Assembly: GCA_963777975.1 (NCBI GenBank)
Contig: CAVZSO010000011.1
Span: 239,977-303,976 of the forward strand
Length of the DNA: 64,000 bases
Direction: 5' to 3'
Source of the DNA: CSP1-4 sp963777975
GTDB lineage: Bacteria > Chloroflexota > Limnocylindria > Limnocylindrales > CSP1-4
Below are positions 45,893-54,502 of this stretch, one piece after another. The first letter of the stretch is position 1. Every line of letters starts with the position of its first letter. A program made the translations under genes and the position numbers. The notes under the pieces are model-generated. The model was not told the DNA's origin. It ran no database searches and saw only the letters and a list, made by a program, of their open reading frames with translations.

Positions 45893-46585
45893 TTGACGGG
45901 CACCGACGGAGAGGGCGGCGCCGACCGAGAAGCTGGCGAGCGGATCGGCGCCGATCTTCCGCTCGGGCAGGCGCACGAGCTCTTCCAGCGTGCGTACGCC
46001 GGCCACGAACGTGAGTTCCTCGAGGACCTCGTGGCGCACGGCCAGCACCCGCTGGCGTTCTTCCTGGGCTGCTCGGACTCCCGCGTCATCCCGGAAGTGC
46101 TGACGCACGCGGTCCCGGGCGAGCTGTTCGTGGTCCGCAACGTGGCCAACATGCTGCCGCCGGTCGAGCGCCGCATCGTGAGCGCTGGTGCGGCTCTCGA
46201 GTACGCCGTCGGGTACCTCCACGTCCGGCATCTCATCGTCTGCGGCCACGATCTGTGCGGTGGCGTCCGCGCCGCCCTCGACGGTGGCGTAGACAACGCC
46301 GCCTACCCGGCCCTCGGGGAGTGGCTCGATGGGCTGGCACCGGTCGTCGAGCGCACCCGCTCGGTGCCGGAGGAGGGCGGCGGGCGCTGGCGTCGGACGG
46401 TCGAGGAGAACGTGCTGCAGCAGCTCGGCAACGCGCTCGGCTATCCCGCCGTGGCGCGAGCGGTCGAGGCGGGTGAGATCGAGCTGCACGGCTGGGTCTT
46501 CGACCTCGGGACCGGCGCCCTGCGGGTCTACCACCGCGAGGCCGAGGGCTTCGTGAATGCCGCTTCGTTGCTCGAGGCAGGCTGA
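45893..46585 (+). CDS. Beta-class carbonic anhydrase
   Basis: Hydrates CO2 to bicarbonate. In the 230-residue product the zinc ligands are Cys60 in LGCSDSRVIP, His119 and Cys122 in CGHDLCGG, with the Asp62-Arg64 dyad conserved. LFVVRNVANMLPP and ALEYAVGYLHVRHLIVCGH confirm the plant-type beta family. The apparent start is TTG at 45893, three bases after the VOC stop, and no in-frame ATG or GTG precedes the fold. The rare start and close spacing suggest translation coupled to the VOC gene. Confidence 0.9.
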   Translation: MTGTDGEGGADREAGERIGADLPLGQAHELFQRAYAGHEREFLEDLVAHGQHPLAFFLGCSDSRVIPEVLTHAVPGELFVVRNVANMLPPVERRIVSAGAALEYAVGYLHVRHLIVCGHDLCGGVRAALDGGVDNAAYPALGEWLDGLAPVVERTRSVPEEGGGRWRRTVEENVLQQLGNALGYPAVARAVEAGEIELHGWVFDLGTGALRVYHREAEGFVNAASLLEAG

Positions 46586-46590
46586 CGAGG

Positions 46591-46596
46591 CACGAT
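46591..46596 (+). promoter_or_regulatory. Leaderless -10 candidate of the cyclase-ATPase gene
   Basis: CACGAT ends exactly six bases before GTG 46603, the same variant box as at the PLP decarboxylase gene. Confidence 0.4.
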
Positions 46597-46602
46597 AGCG
46601 GC

Positions 46603-49495
46603 GTGACGTCGCCGATGACCCCGAAGATCGGATCCGAGGCTCCCGACTCGACGGGCGGCCTGGCGACGTTCCTGATGACGGACATCGAAGGCTCGACGCG
46701 CCTCTGGGAGGAGGCCTCGCTCGCGATGACCGTGGCGCTCGAGGCCCACGACACGATCCTGCGCCTGGCGGTCGAGTCGCACGGCGGCTCGGTCATCAAG
46801 ACGACCGGCGACGGGCTGCTGGCCCGCTTCGACGATCCTGAACCGGCCGTCGCGGCCGCCCTCGACGGCCAGCGGGCGCTGACCGAGCACGAGTGGCCGG
46901 AAGGCGCCGTGGTGCGCGCCCGGATGGCCGTCCACAGCGGCAGCGCACAGGCGCGAGACGGCGACTACTTCGGGCCTGCCCTCAACCGGGTCGCGCGGCT
47001 GCTGGCCATCGGTCATGGCGGCCAGGTGCTGCTCTCCGGCATCACGGCCACGCTCGTCAGCGACCATCTACCCGAGGACGCCTCGCTCATCGACCGGGGC
47101 GACCAGCGATTGCGCGACCTGGACCAACCGATGCGCGTCTATGAGCTCGCCGGACCCGGCCTGGCTCGCGACTTCGCGCCGCTCCGGTCGGTCGGCTCGG
47201 GGCGCTCGAACCTGCCCATCCAGCTGACCTCCTTCGTGGGTCGGGAGCGCGAGCAGGTCGAGGTGCGCCGCCTGCTGGAGACGAACCGGCTGGTGACGCT
47301 CATCGGCACCGGCGGCACGGGCAAGACGCGGCTCATGCTCGAGGTCGCCGGCGGCCTCGTCGATGCCTATCCGGACGGCGTCTGGCTGGTCGAGCTGGCG
47401 CCGGTCGCCGACCCAGCGTTGGTGACCGCGGAGGTGGCCCGAGCGCTCGGTGTCCAGGATGAGCCGCACGCGACCATCGATGTCAGCCTGGCCGACTACC
47501 TGCGGTTCAAGTCGATGCTCCTGCTGCTCGACAACTGCGAGCACGTCATCGGGGCCGCCGCCGCGCTGGCCGAGTCGCTGCTGGAGACCAGCGCGTCGCT
47601 GACGGTCATGGCCACCAGCCGCGAAGCGCTCGGTGTCTCCGGCGAGGCGATCGTCCAGGTCCCATCGCTGGCCGTGCCGCCGCACGTGCGGCCCGGGCAG
47701 GACCACGAGCACGTCGGATTCGCGGAGCACGAGGATCCGGCGCCGCCTGGTCGTTCGAGGCTCTGGCGGCCTCGGATTCGGTGCGGCTCTTCACGGAGCG
47801 CGCGATGGCCGTCGCGCCGGCCTTCGAGCTGACGCCCGCCAACGCGTCGATCGTGGCCGAGATCTGCCAGCGTCTCGACGGCATCCCGTTGGCCATCGAG
47901 CTGGCCGCGGCGCGCGTTCCGGTCCTGTCGGTCGGCGAGATCCTCCAGCGCCTCGGCGACCGCTTCCGACTGCTGACCGGCGGCCGGCGGACGGCGGTGC
48001 CGCGCCAGCAGACGCTCCAGGCGCTCATCGACTGGAGCTGGGACCTGCTGCCGCGAGGACGATCGCCGTCTGCTCCGGCGCCTGTCCGTGTTCTCCGGCG
48101 GTTGGACGCTGGAGGCGGCGGCGGCGGTCTGCGGCGGCGCACGACAGACGGTGCGACTGATGGCGAACCGGACACCCTGGCCGGTGCTCGATGCGCTGAC
48201 CTTGCTGGTCGAGCGCTCGCTCGTCGTGGTCGAGCGCGGCAGCTCGACGCGCTACCGCCTTCTGGAGACGATCCGCCAATACGCTCGCGACCGTCTCGTC
48301 GAGAGCGGCGAGACCGATGCCATCCGGGACCGACACCTGGCCTTCTTCCTCGACTTCAGCCAACGGGCAGAGCGCGAGATGCGCGGGCCGGCGTTCGTCG
48401 ACTGGTTGCAGCGCCTCGACGCCGACGCCGACAACCTGCGGCTGGCCATCGACTGGGGGCTCGAGTCCGACCCCGAGGCCGGGATCCGGATGTGCGTCGC
48501 GCTCTGGTTGCTGTGGCGCATCCGCTGGGGCGTCGAGCTCGAGGGCTGGTTCGACCGGGCGGTCGTGGCCGCACGCGAGCTGCCGCCGCCCCCGGCCGAG
48601 GCCCGACTCGAGCGGGACATCCTCGTCGCTCGTCTCTGCTCGGAGGCGGCCTTCACGCAGGCGACATGGACGAACCGCGATGCCCGTGCGCTGGCCGATG
48701 AGGGCCTGGCCGCGGGCGCGAGCGACCGGGGACCTGGCGACGATCTCGCAGGGCCTCGCGGCCGCCTGGACGGCGCGGCTGTTCGCCGGTCGGCCAGAGG
48801 AGCTCCTGGCGCTCGGCGAGGAATCGGTCGAGCGTCGCCGGTCGAGCCGGCGACCCATGGACGCAGGCGATGGCAGCCGCAAGCCTGGCCGGCGCCTTGT
48901 CGATCGGCCGATTGCGGTCGGCCGACCAGGACCACGCCAGATCGCTCCTGGAGGATGCCACGCCGCTACGCTCGGATCAGCGGCGATGGGTTCGCGATGG
49001 CCTTCGTGGCGCTCATCCGCGGTCGCATCGCGGGTGCGGCCGGGCGGATCGCCGAGGCGCGGGCAGCCTTCCAGGAGGCCGCGACGTTCTTCGACGAGAT
49101 CGGCGACAGCCGCTTCGGGCTGATCGGTCTCAGTGACCTCGGACATGCCGTGCGCCGGGGCGGGGAGCTCGACGAAGCGCTCGCGATCCTGCGCCGGACG
49201 CTTCCGCGAGTGGGAACACTCCGGCAATCGGGGCGCCATCGCCAACCAGCTGGAGGCCTTCGGGTTCATCGCCGTCGAGCGTGGCGAGACGGATCGGGCC
49301 GCCCGTCTCCTGGGCGCCGCGGAGACCCTGCGCGAGCTGGCCGGCGCGGCGATGCTGTCCTATGAGCGCGCCGAGTACGACGCCTTCGTCGCGCGGCTGC
49401 GTGCGTCGCTGGCCCCCGCTGCGTTCGAGTCGGCCTGGGCGGCGGGGCGGACGATGTCGGTCGGCGACGCGGTGGCATTCGCGCTCGAGGGCTGA
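46603..49495 (+). CDS. Class III nucleotide cyclase fused to a STAND ATPase and TPR-like repeats (about six frameshifts)
   Basis: About 960 residues. The cyclase domain has the metal aspartates in FLMTDIEGSTRLWE and IKTTGDGLLARF and the transition-state motif ALNRVARLL. A STAND/NB-ARC ATPase follows, with P-loop LIGTGGTGKTRLMLEVAGG, Walker B MLLLLDNCEHVI and the GIPLAIELAAARVPVL motif. The C-terminus is helical and TPR-like (RLLETIRQYARDRLVESGE, GRIAEARAAFQEAATFFDE). Breaks lie near 47755, 48055, 48725, 48855, 48955 and 49205. The architecture is that of AfsR-like signalling proteins common in Actinobacteria and Chloroflexota. The stimulus is unknown. Confidence 0.8.
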
Positions 49496-49500
49496 GCAGA

Positions 49501-49518
49501 GCTGGCTGGGAAGCCAGC
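49501..49518 (+). promoter_or_regulatory. Inverted repeat upstream of the CopG-RelE operon
   Basis: GCTGGCT (49501-49507) and AGCCAGC (49512-49518) are perfect inverted arms around GGGA, eight bases upstream of the -10 box. It could be the antitoxin operator or the terminator of the cyclase gene, whose stop is six bases before it. Confidence 0.5.
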
Positions 49519-49525
49519 AAACTGG

Positions 49526-49531
49526 TATGCT
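49526..49531 (+). promoter_or_regulatory. Leaderless extended -10 box of the toxin-antitoxin operon
   Basis: TGG-TATGCT ends exactly six bases before ATG 49538. The TG extension would compensate for the missing -35. Confidence 0.65.
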
Positions 49532-49537
49532 GGGTCG

Positions 49538-49813
49538 ATGAAGATCACGCTGGACCTCGATACCGATCTCTATCGCGCCGTGAAGGTCGAGGCCGCTCGT
49601 GCCGACCGGAGCGTGCGTGAGGTCGTGGCCGAAGCGCTCGAGGGCTGGCTGACGGCCGCCGAGGAGGCCGAGGACCGCGCGTCAGCCGCTGAGGCGCTGG
49701 CGGAGTACGAGCGAAGTGGCGGCATTCCCGCCGAACAGGCCTTCGAGCATCTCGCGGCGGAGACGCGGGCCACCTACGGCGAAGGCACCGACGCCGACCA
49801 GCGCGGGAAGTGA
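49538..49813 (+). CDS. Ribbon-helix-helix (CopG/Arc-like) antitoxin
   Basis: 91 residues. MKITLDLDTDLYRAVKVEAA followed by DRSVREVVAEALEGWL is a ribbon-helix-helix DNA-binding unit. The acidic Ala/Glu-rich remainder ends in EQAFEHLAAETRATYGEG and would be the disordered toxin-neutralising region. The gene overlaps the RelE-like gene by four bases (GTGA) and is leaderless. It probably represses its own promoter at the upstream inverted repeat. Confidence 0.83.
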   Translation: MKITLDLDTDLYRAVKVEAARADRSVREVVAEALEGWLTAAEEAEDRASAAEALAEYERSGGIPAEQAFEHLAAETRATYGEGTDADQRGK

Positions 49814-50244
49814 GCGCCGGCGCCCAGTATCGGGTCGAGCTGGCGCCTGCCGCCGAGCGACAACTTCGGCGGCTGCCACCGGGCGACGCCGCTCGACTCA
49901 GGGCGCCGATCCTGGCGTTGGCCATCGAGCCACGGCCGACGGGCGTGACGAACCTCGTCGGGACCGACTTCCTGAGGCTTCGGGTCGGCCAGCTGCGGGT
50001 GATCTACGTCGTCGATGACGAGGCGCGCCTCGTCGTCGTCCTGCGCGTCGCGCGTCGAGCGGAGAGCACGTACCGACGGATCGGCTGAGGCCGCAGGCGG
50101 CGGCACCTCAGGCCAATCGGGGTAGCCCGGGGTGCCCTGACCGGGCACGCGCGTCGTCTGGTCGGCAGACCGCTTCATCGCGTCCATCAGACCCGCGAGA
50201 AAGCGGATGGGCAGCCAGCGGCGGGGTTTGTCAGGTGAGGTCAT
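49774..50244 (-). CDS. Possible small hypothetical gene antisense to the toxin 3' end
   Basis: The 155-base gap after the toxin holds the start of a minus-strand ORF reading MTSPDKPRRWLPIRFLAGLM and DAMKRSADQTTR, with a TAGAAT box at 50263-50268 upstream. The first 55 residues look protein-like, but the rest is exactly antisense to the toxin, so the true end is unclear. A frameshift may hide an earlier stop. Confidence 0.22.
   Translation of the reverse strand: MTSPDKPRRWLPIRFLAGLMDAMKRSADQTTRVPGQGTPGYPDWPEVPPPAASADPSVRALRSTRDAQDDDEARLVIDDVDHPQLADPKPQEVGPDEVRHARRPWLDGQRQDRRPESSGVARWQPPKLSLGGRRQLDPILGAGAHFPRWSASVPSP
49810..50088 (+). CDS. RelE/ParE family toxin
   Basis: 92 residues with the RelE/ParE fold: YRVELAPAAERQLRRLPPGD, a helix pair, then LVGTDFLRLRVGQLRVIYVV and LVVVLRVARRAESTYRR. 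The conserved central Arg-x-Gly-x-x-Arg pattern (RLRVGQLRVIY) and the final Arg-rich strand match RelE-type mRNA interferases. A ParE-type gyrase target cannot be excluded. GTG start, overlapping the antitoxin stop. Confidence 0.85.
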   Translation: MSAGAQYRVELAPAAERQLRRLPPGDAARLRAPILALAIEPRPTGVTNLVGTDFLRLRVGQLRVIYVVDDEARLVVVLRVARRAESTYRRIG

Positions 50245-50324
50245 CAGGGTCGCGTGATGCCCATTCTATCGGCGACTGGCGACGCCCGGAAGCGCCGCCC
50301 TTGGGCGGATGCCGCACGATACCA

Positions 50325-51495
50325 ATGGCAGACCCATCTTCGACGCTCGATCCAGCCGCCACGCCCGACATCCAGATCCGACCAGCGAGGCCCGACGATG
50401 CCGACGCGGTCGGTGATGTCTATCTGACCGCATTTCGAGCCACGTACACGTTCCCGCTCGCGCACTCGGACGACAACGTCCGCGAGTGGCTGCGCGGGGC
50501 GGTCGCCGACGGGACCTCGTGGGTGGCCGTCGTTCCAGCCGGCGGCGATGGCGAGCGGTCCGACGAGGTCGTCGGCTTCATGCGCCTCGATGGCCTCGAG
50601 CTCGATCAGCTCTACATCCGACCGGGCTGGTGGGGGAGGGGCATCGGCAGCCGGCTCATCGAGCATGCCAAGGCCCAGAGCCCCGATGGCCTGACGCTCT
50701 GGACGTTCCAGGTCAACGAGCGAGCGCGCGGCTTCTACGCGCATCACGGGTTCGTCGAGCTGCTACGTACGGACGGCGCAGGCAACGAGGAGCGGCAGCC
50801 GGACGTGCGCCTCGGCTGGCGGCCACCGATGCGGGGATCCCAGTCGTGGGATGCGGTCTACGCCGGCTCGCCGCCCTGGGACATCGGGCGTCCACAGTCG
50901 GCCTTCCGGGCGCTGGCGGAGGCAGGGGCGCTGCGGGGTCGGGTGCTGGATGTCGGCTGTGGCACCGGTGAGCACACATTGATGGCCGCCGCCACTGGGA
51001 CTCGACGCGACCGGCGTCGACATCGCGCCGACCGCCCTGGCCATCGCGGAGCGGAAGGCCCGGGAGCGCGGCCTCACCGCTCGGTTCCTGACCTGGGATG
51101 CGACCGACCTCGCGGCGCTCGGCTTGCGATGGCAGACCGTCCTCGACTGCGGCGTCTTCCATGTCTTCGACGACACCGACCGACCCCGCTATGTCGCCTC
51201 GCTGGCCGCTGCCGTCGAGCCCGGCGGTCGGTACCACATGCTCGTCTTCAGCGACCGACAGAGCGGCACGCTCGGGCCGCGGCGGATCAGCCAGGCGGAG
51301 ATCCGGGCGTCGTTCGCCGATGGTTGGTCGATCCTGAGCATCGAGCCGGCGGTCCTCGAGACGAACGCCGGCTTCGAGTTGAGCGTTGGTGCCGACACGA
51401 AGCCCGAAGCCGAGGCTGGTGCCCGGTCTGGCCCCGACGGCGGCCTCCACGGCGCGCAGGCCTGGCTGGCGGTGATCGAACGAGTGGCAGGCTAG
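50325..51495 (+). CDS. GNAT acetyltransferase fused to a SAM-dependent methyltransferase (frameshifted)
   Basis: About 389 residues. The first 165 are a GNAT: IRPARPDDADAVGDVYLTAF, LYIRPGWWGRGIGSRLIEHA (acetyl-CoA loop) and ERARGFYAHHGFVELLRT. Without any stop the frame runs into a class I methyltransferase: WDAVYAGSPPWDIGRPQSAF, SAM motif GRVLDVGCGTGEHTLMAA and, after one extra base near 50998, LDATGVDIAPTALAIAERKA, TVLDCGVFHVFDD and PGGRYHMLVFSDR. Each half is a complete family member. A CACGAT box lies four bases before the ATG. Substrates unknown; a two-step small-molecule modifier is a reasonable guess. Confidence 0.8.
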
Positions 51496-51521
51496 GGATC
51501 GGGCGACGTGGCAGGCTAGGG
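51484..51521. repeat. 14-bp direct repeat carrying both stop codons of convergent genes
   Basis: GTGGCAGGCTAGGG is present at 51484-51497 and 51508-51521. The TAG in the first copy ends the GNAT-methyltransferase. The CTA in the second copy is the TAG of the minus-strand gene at 51516. Confidence 0.7.
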
Positions 51522-51941
51522 GACGATCTTCGTCCGAGCGTCCTCGCCTGGGATGCCGCGATCCTTCAAGGCCGCGGCGAGGCCCTCGAGATCTTCGACC
51601 GTGACGTAGAGGACGGGTACGTCGAGCGGGCCCAGCTTGGGTGCCTCCTTGAAATCGACGCGGACCCCACCGCGTGGCGAGCCGCCGAAGGTCACGTCGC
51701 GGTGTCGGAAACCGACGCGCACGCCGATGGCCGTCACCCAGGCCCACGGTCCTTCGATGCGCCACGAGACGATGTTGGCGATCGGTGTCTCGATGTGGGA
51801 CCAACCGAAGCGTGCCTCGAAGCGGCCGTCGGGATCGTCGGTCAGCGTCACGACAGCCTCGGTCGGTTTGACGCCGAAGAGCACGCGCAGGAGCGGCGCC
51901 GACCGTCGGCCGATGCGGATCGGAAAGCGCTGGGTGGCCAT
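51516..51941 (-). CDS. Conserved hypothetical protein (actinobacterial-type)
   Basis: 141 residues, beta-rich, with no catalytic signature I know. It reads MATQRFPIRIGRRSAPLLRV, EAVVTLTDDPDGRFEARFG, ETPIANIVSWRIEGPWAWVT and FGGSPRGGVRVDFKEAPKLG. The same pattern (a TDD strand, then a FG...ETPLANV strand, then GPWW and a FG...RGV) occurs in conserved unknown proteins of Actinobacteria, from memory. TAGGCT ends seven bases before the ATG. Confidence 0.6.
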   Translation of the reverse strand: MATQRFPIRIGRRSAPLLRVLFGVKPTEAVVTLTDDPDGRFEARFGWSHIETPIANIVSWRIEGPWAWVTAIGVRVGFRHRDVTFGGSPRGGVRVDFKEAPKLGPLDVPVLYVTVEDLEGLAAALKDRGIPGEDARTKIVP

Positions 51942-52004
51942 CGGGTGGAGCCTAGCACCGGCCGTCGCTCGGCTCAGGAGATGCGGGCCGCCTCCCGGCG
52001 CCGA

Positions 52005-52277
52005 TCAGCCCCAGACGAGCGCCTGGAACCCAAGCGCGATCCGGTCCTCCACGAGGCGTTGACGGAGCGCTGCGTGGGCGGTCAAGAGGTCGCTTCCGCG
52101 GCCTTCGCTGTCGCGCGCCGTCGTGCCCAGGCGATACCGGAGGTGGAGCACGACGTCGCCGTTCGCGTCGAGCTCGAGCCGTTCGATCTCGATGCCAGCC
52201 CCAAGGACGCGCTCGCAGTCCCTCGCGATCTCCTCGAGGTAGCGCTCGTCGGCGTCATTGATCTCGGGGACGTGCAT
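52005..52277 (-). CDS. Small conserved hypothetical protein
   Basis: 90 residues from ATG 52277: MHVPEINDADERYLEEIARD, then an amphipathic beta pattern ERLELDANGDVVLHLRYRLG, then TAHAALRQRLVEDRIALGFQ. No family recognised; the alternation suggests a compact alpha-beta-beta-alpha fold. ATG 52277 is preferred to 52325 because TACGAT ends six bases before it. Confidence 0.6.
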   Translation of the reverse strand: MHVPEINDADERYLEEIARDCERVLGAGIEIERLELDANGDVVLHLRYRLGTTARDSEGRGSDLLTAHAALRQRLVEDRIALGFQALVWG

Positions 52278-52283
52278 CGTGTG

Positions 52284-52289
52284 ATCGTA
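52284..52289 (-). promoter_or_regulatory. Leaderless -10 box of the 90-residue protein
   Basis: Minus-strand TACGAT, exactly six bases before ATG 52277. Confidence 0.6.
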
Positions 52290-52439
52290 CGCCCAGGCGC
52301 GATCGCTTTGATGCCGATGCGACATTGCTGTTCACCGACTGGTCATCTGCCTGTAACACGATGGCGCGACGATACGTGTACGTCGACGCGATACCTCGGG
52401 GCCCGCTGCGTAGGGCGGAGAGTCGCATCGACGTCCGAA

Positions 52440-52470
52440 CCCCGACCCGGGCTGCCACCCGGCGTCGGGG
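52440..52470. terminator. Hairpin in the 298-base gap between divergent genes
   Basis: CCCCGAC (52440-52446) pairs with GTCGGGG (52464-52470), and CCGGG with CCCGG inside it, with one bulged C and a six-base loop. The gap 52278-52575 otherwise holds only promoter boxes for the flanking genes and no convincing ORF. The hairpin may insulate the two promoters. Confidence 0.45.
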
Positions 52471-52539
52471 TCCGTTCTTGTGGGCCGATTCGGGCTGCTC
52501 GCGATCACGACCGTCGCGCCAAGCCGAGCGTCGCCGGAT

Positions 52540-52545
52540 TACAGT
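52540..52545 (+). promoter_or_regulatory. -10 box of the VOC/SnoaL genes
   Basis: TACAGT at 52540-52545 would start transcription near 52552. The leader holds a GGAGGTG ribosome site before ATG 52576. Confidence 0.45.
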
Positions 52546-52575
52546 CCCTGGCATGACCGAGTGGAGGTGCCGACG

Positions 52576-52927
52576 ATGATCACCGGAGTCCATGCCTTGA
52601 TCTACAGCCGGGAGGCGGAGGCGGTCCGCGCGCTGCTCGGGGAGCTGCTCGATGGCCGCTCCGTCGACGACGGCCAGGGATGGCGCATCTTCGCGCTGCC
52701 GCCCGCTGAGGTCGCCGTCCATCCGACCGACGGGGAAGGCCATCACGAGCTGTACCTGATGTGCGACGACGTCGAGGCCACCATCGCGGAGCTGGCCGCC
52801 AAGGGCGATCACGTGCGGCCCGGTGGCCGACCGGGGATGGGGCCTGCTGACCTCGATCACGCTACCCGACGGCAACGAGCTCGGGCTCTACCAACCGCGT
52901 CACGCGACGGCGATCGGGGCCGACTGA
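52576..52927 (+). CDS. VOC family protein (frameshifted)
   Basis: About 116 residues. ITGVHALIYSREAEAVRALL, WRIFALPPAEVAVHPTDGEG and HELYLMCDDVEATIAELAAK form the VOC unit. After one extra base near 52835 the end reads TSITLPDGNELGLYQPRH with the closing metal glutamate. The ATG has a GGAGGTG ribosome site. Substrate unknown. Confidence 0.8.
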
Positions 52928-52953
52928 GGCGAGGTGACGACTTCCTGGCCTCG

Positions 52954-53423
52954 GTGCTGCCGACCTTGCACGAGATGGATACCGCGTTCCACAACGGGGA
53001 CGTCGGTCCGCGGTTTGCCACCTGGTCGCATCAGAGATCCGGTGACCGCTGTTCGGCGCCGTGTTGACGAACACCGGCTGGAGTGAGCTCGCACCGGCGT
53101 TCGAGTTCCTGGCGTCCAGGTTCTCCAACGGCACGTACGAGTACGAGGTCATCGCGGCGGGGGCGAGTGGAGACCTCGCCTACATCGTCGGCTACGAACA
53201 CACGACGGCGTCCGTGGGTGGCGCGGAGCCCGAGGCCTATGAGCTGCGCGTCACGACCGTCTTCCGACGCGAGGACGGCCAGTGGAAGATCGTCCATCGG
53301 CACGCCGATCCGACGCCGGAGAGTGACGCCGCACGCCGCCAGCTGACCAAGTTCGACGGCGAGGCCTCGTCGGATCGAGTCGGCGTCAGCGGCGGACCTG
53401 GAGGTCGGTGCCCTCGACTCTGA
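52954..53423 (+). CDS. SnoaL/DUF4440-like protein (two single-base insertions)
   Basis: About 155 residues of the NTF2-like cone fold. LPTLHEMDTAFHNGDVGPRF is the usual first helix region. Removing the A at 53035 and the G at 53048 restores DPVTLFGAVLTNTGWSELAP. AYIVGYEHTTASVGGAEPEA and RVTTVFRREDGQWKIVHRHA follow, the typical SnoaL end. The start is uncertain (GTG 52954 or ATG 52976). The last residues overlap the convergent Rieske gene by 38 bases. Confidence 0.72.
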
Positions 53424-53775
53424 CCGCGTAGGAGCCGACCGGTGTCTCGGCCGGGCCGCGCTTGACGGCGCCGGACGTCACGTCGAACTGGCTGCCGTGG
53501 CAGATGCAGGTCACGACCGTGCCGTCGAGGTCGCCCTCGGCGAGCGAGCAGTGCTTGTGCGTGCAGGTGTCGTCGAAGCCGTAGTAGCTGCCGTCGACGT
53601 TGGCGACGGCGACGGCGCCGCCGGGCATCGCGAAGGCCTTGATGTCGCCCGTCTCGACGGTCGCAGCCGCGCCGACTGTCGTCCACTCGCCACCACCTGC
53701 GGCGGGCGGCGTGCCGCTCGGAGCACTCGCGAACATCGCCTTGGTCAGCGTCATCCCTCGCCGCAACTCGCGCAT
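53386..53775 (-). CDS. Rieske [2Fe-2S] ferredoxin-like protein
   Basis: 129 residues. The cluster-binding motifs are CTHKHC and, 15 residues on, CICHGSQFD, giving the Cys-x-His and Cys-x-x-His ligand pairs. FDVTSGAVKRGPAETPVGSY matches the proline loop region of soluble Rieske ferredoxins. The first 30 residues precede the domain and may help anchor or contact a partner. ATG 53775 has GGAGG at good spacing. It may feed electrons to an oxygenase not present here. Confidence 0.88.
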   Translation of the reverse strand: MRELRRGMTLTKAMFASAPSGTPPAAGGGEWTTVGAAATVETGDIKAFAMPGGAVAVANVDGSYYGFDDTCTHKHCSLAEGDLDGTVVTCICHGSQFDVTSGAVKRGPAETPVGSYAVRVEGTDLQVRR

Positions 53776-53833
53776 CAGATGCCTCCTTCGTTCTCCATCG
53801 ACATACGTGCCGATCGGCGCATCGGTTCTCCGC

Positions 53834-54365
53834 TCAGCCGTCGGTATCGAAGCGCCAGCGGGTGGCCCCATGTGGCTCAGCGGTCGCGACACCGAAGGCC
53901 ACCTCCGGCGTCATCTCGTAGAGGTCCCACGGGCGCCGGGCCGGCACTCGGCGCGCTGTATGGCGCGGTGATCGCCCCATCCTTGGCCTCCGCCGGCCAG
54001 CCGTGCTGGTCATAGAGGGCCGCCAGCCGCTCGAGGGTCGGTGTGTCGGTGACCTTGGCGGCCGTGCCTTCGACGACCAGGTCCAGGTCTGGCAGCGAGA
54101 CCGCGATGACGCATCTCGGATCCACGGCCAGGTCGCGGCTCTTGCGCGTTCGCGCGCCGCTCGTGAAGTAGAACCGGTCATCGACCCACATCGCCCCGAC
54201 AGCCGTCATGTGTGGTTTGCCGTCGGCGCGGGCGGTGGCCAGCCAGTGCGTGACCTCGTACTCCGATTGGCCGTGCACGGCCTTCGTCGCCGCCTCCAGC
54301 TGCCGCAGCGCCCTGGACCAGGGGATCGGCGCCAGATCGTAGATGTCGATCCTGGTGGTTTGCAT
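53834..54365 (-). CDS. Pyridoxamine-5'-phosphate-oxidase-fold protein (frameshifted)
   Basis: About 176 residues of the split-barrel flavin-binding fold. IPWSRALRQLEAATKAVHGQ, THWLATARADGKPHMTAVGA, DDRFYFTSGARTRKSRDLA and VIAVSLPDLDLVVEGTAAKV fit PNPOx/F420-type general stress proteins. The frame breaks near 53940; the +1 frame ends WDLYEMTPEVAFGVATAEP and GATRWRF, the usual close. A GGGAGG ribosome site precedes ATG 54365. Cofactor FMN or F420 not determinable. Confidence 0.82.
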
Positions 54366-54467
54366 GCACACCTCCCGTGGCATGGTGACGGCTTCGGGGT
54401 CCCGATGGCGCCCATGCGCCGAGCGGCGACCATGCAGATCCGTTACAGGGTCGCAAAGGGGCCACGC

Positions 54468-54495
54468 TTGACGCCTCGAACGTGGCGGCCACACT
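54468..54495 (+). promoter_or_regulatory. Promoter of the GH63-like gene
   Basis: TTGACG at 54468-54473 is followed after 16 bases by CACACT at 54490-54495, ending seven bases before ATG 54503. This argues for the ATG start over GTG 54482. Confidence 0.5.
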
Positions 54496-54502
54496 GAACG
54501 CG

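Noticed and set aside
54482..54502. GTG 54482 as the start of the GH63-like gene
   Set aside because: It lies inside the spacer between TTGACG and CACACT. ATG 54503 follows the box by seven bases, as at other starts here.
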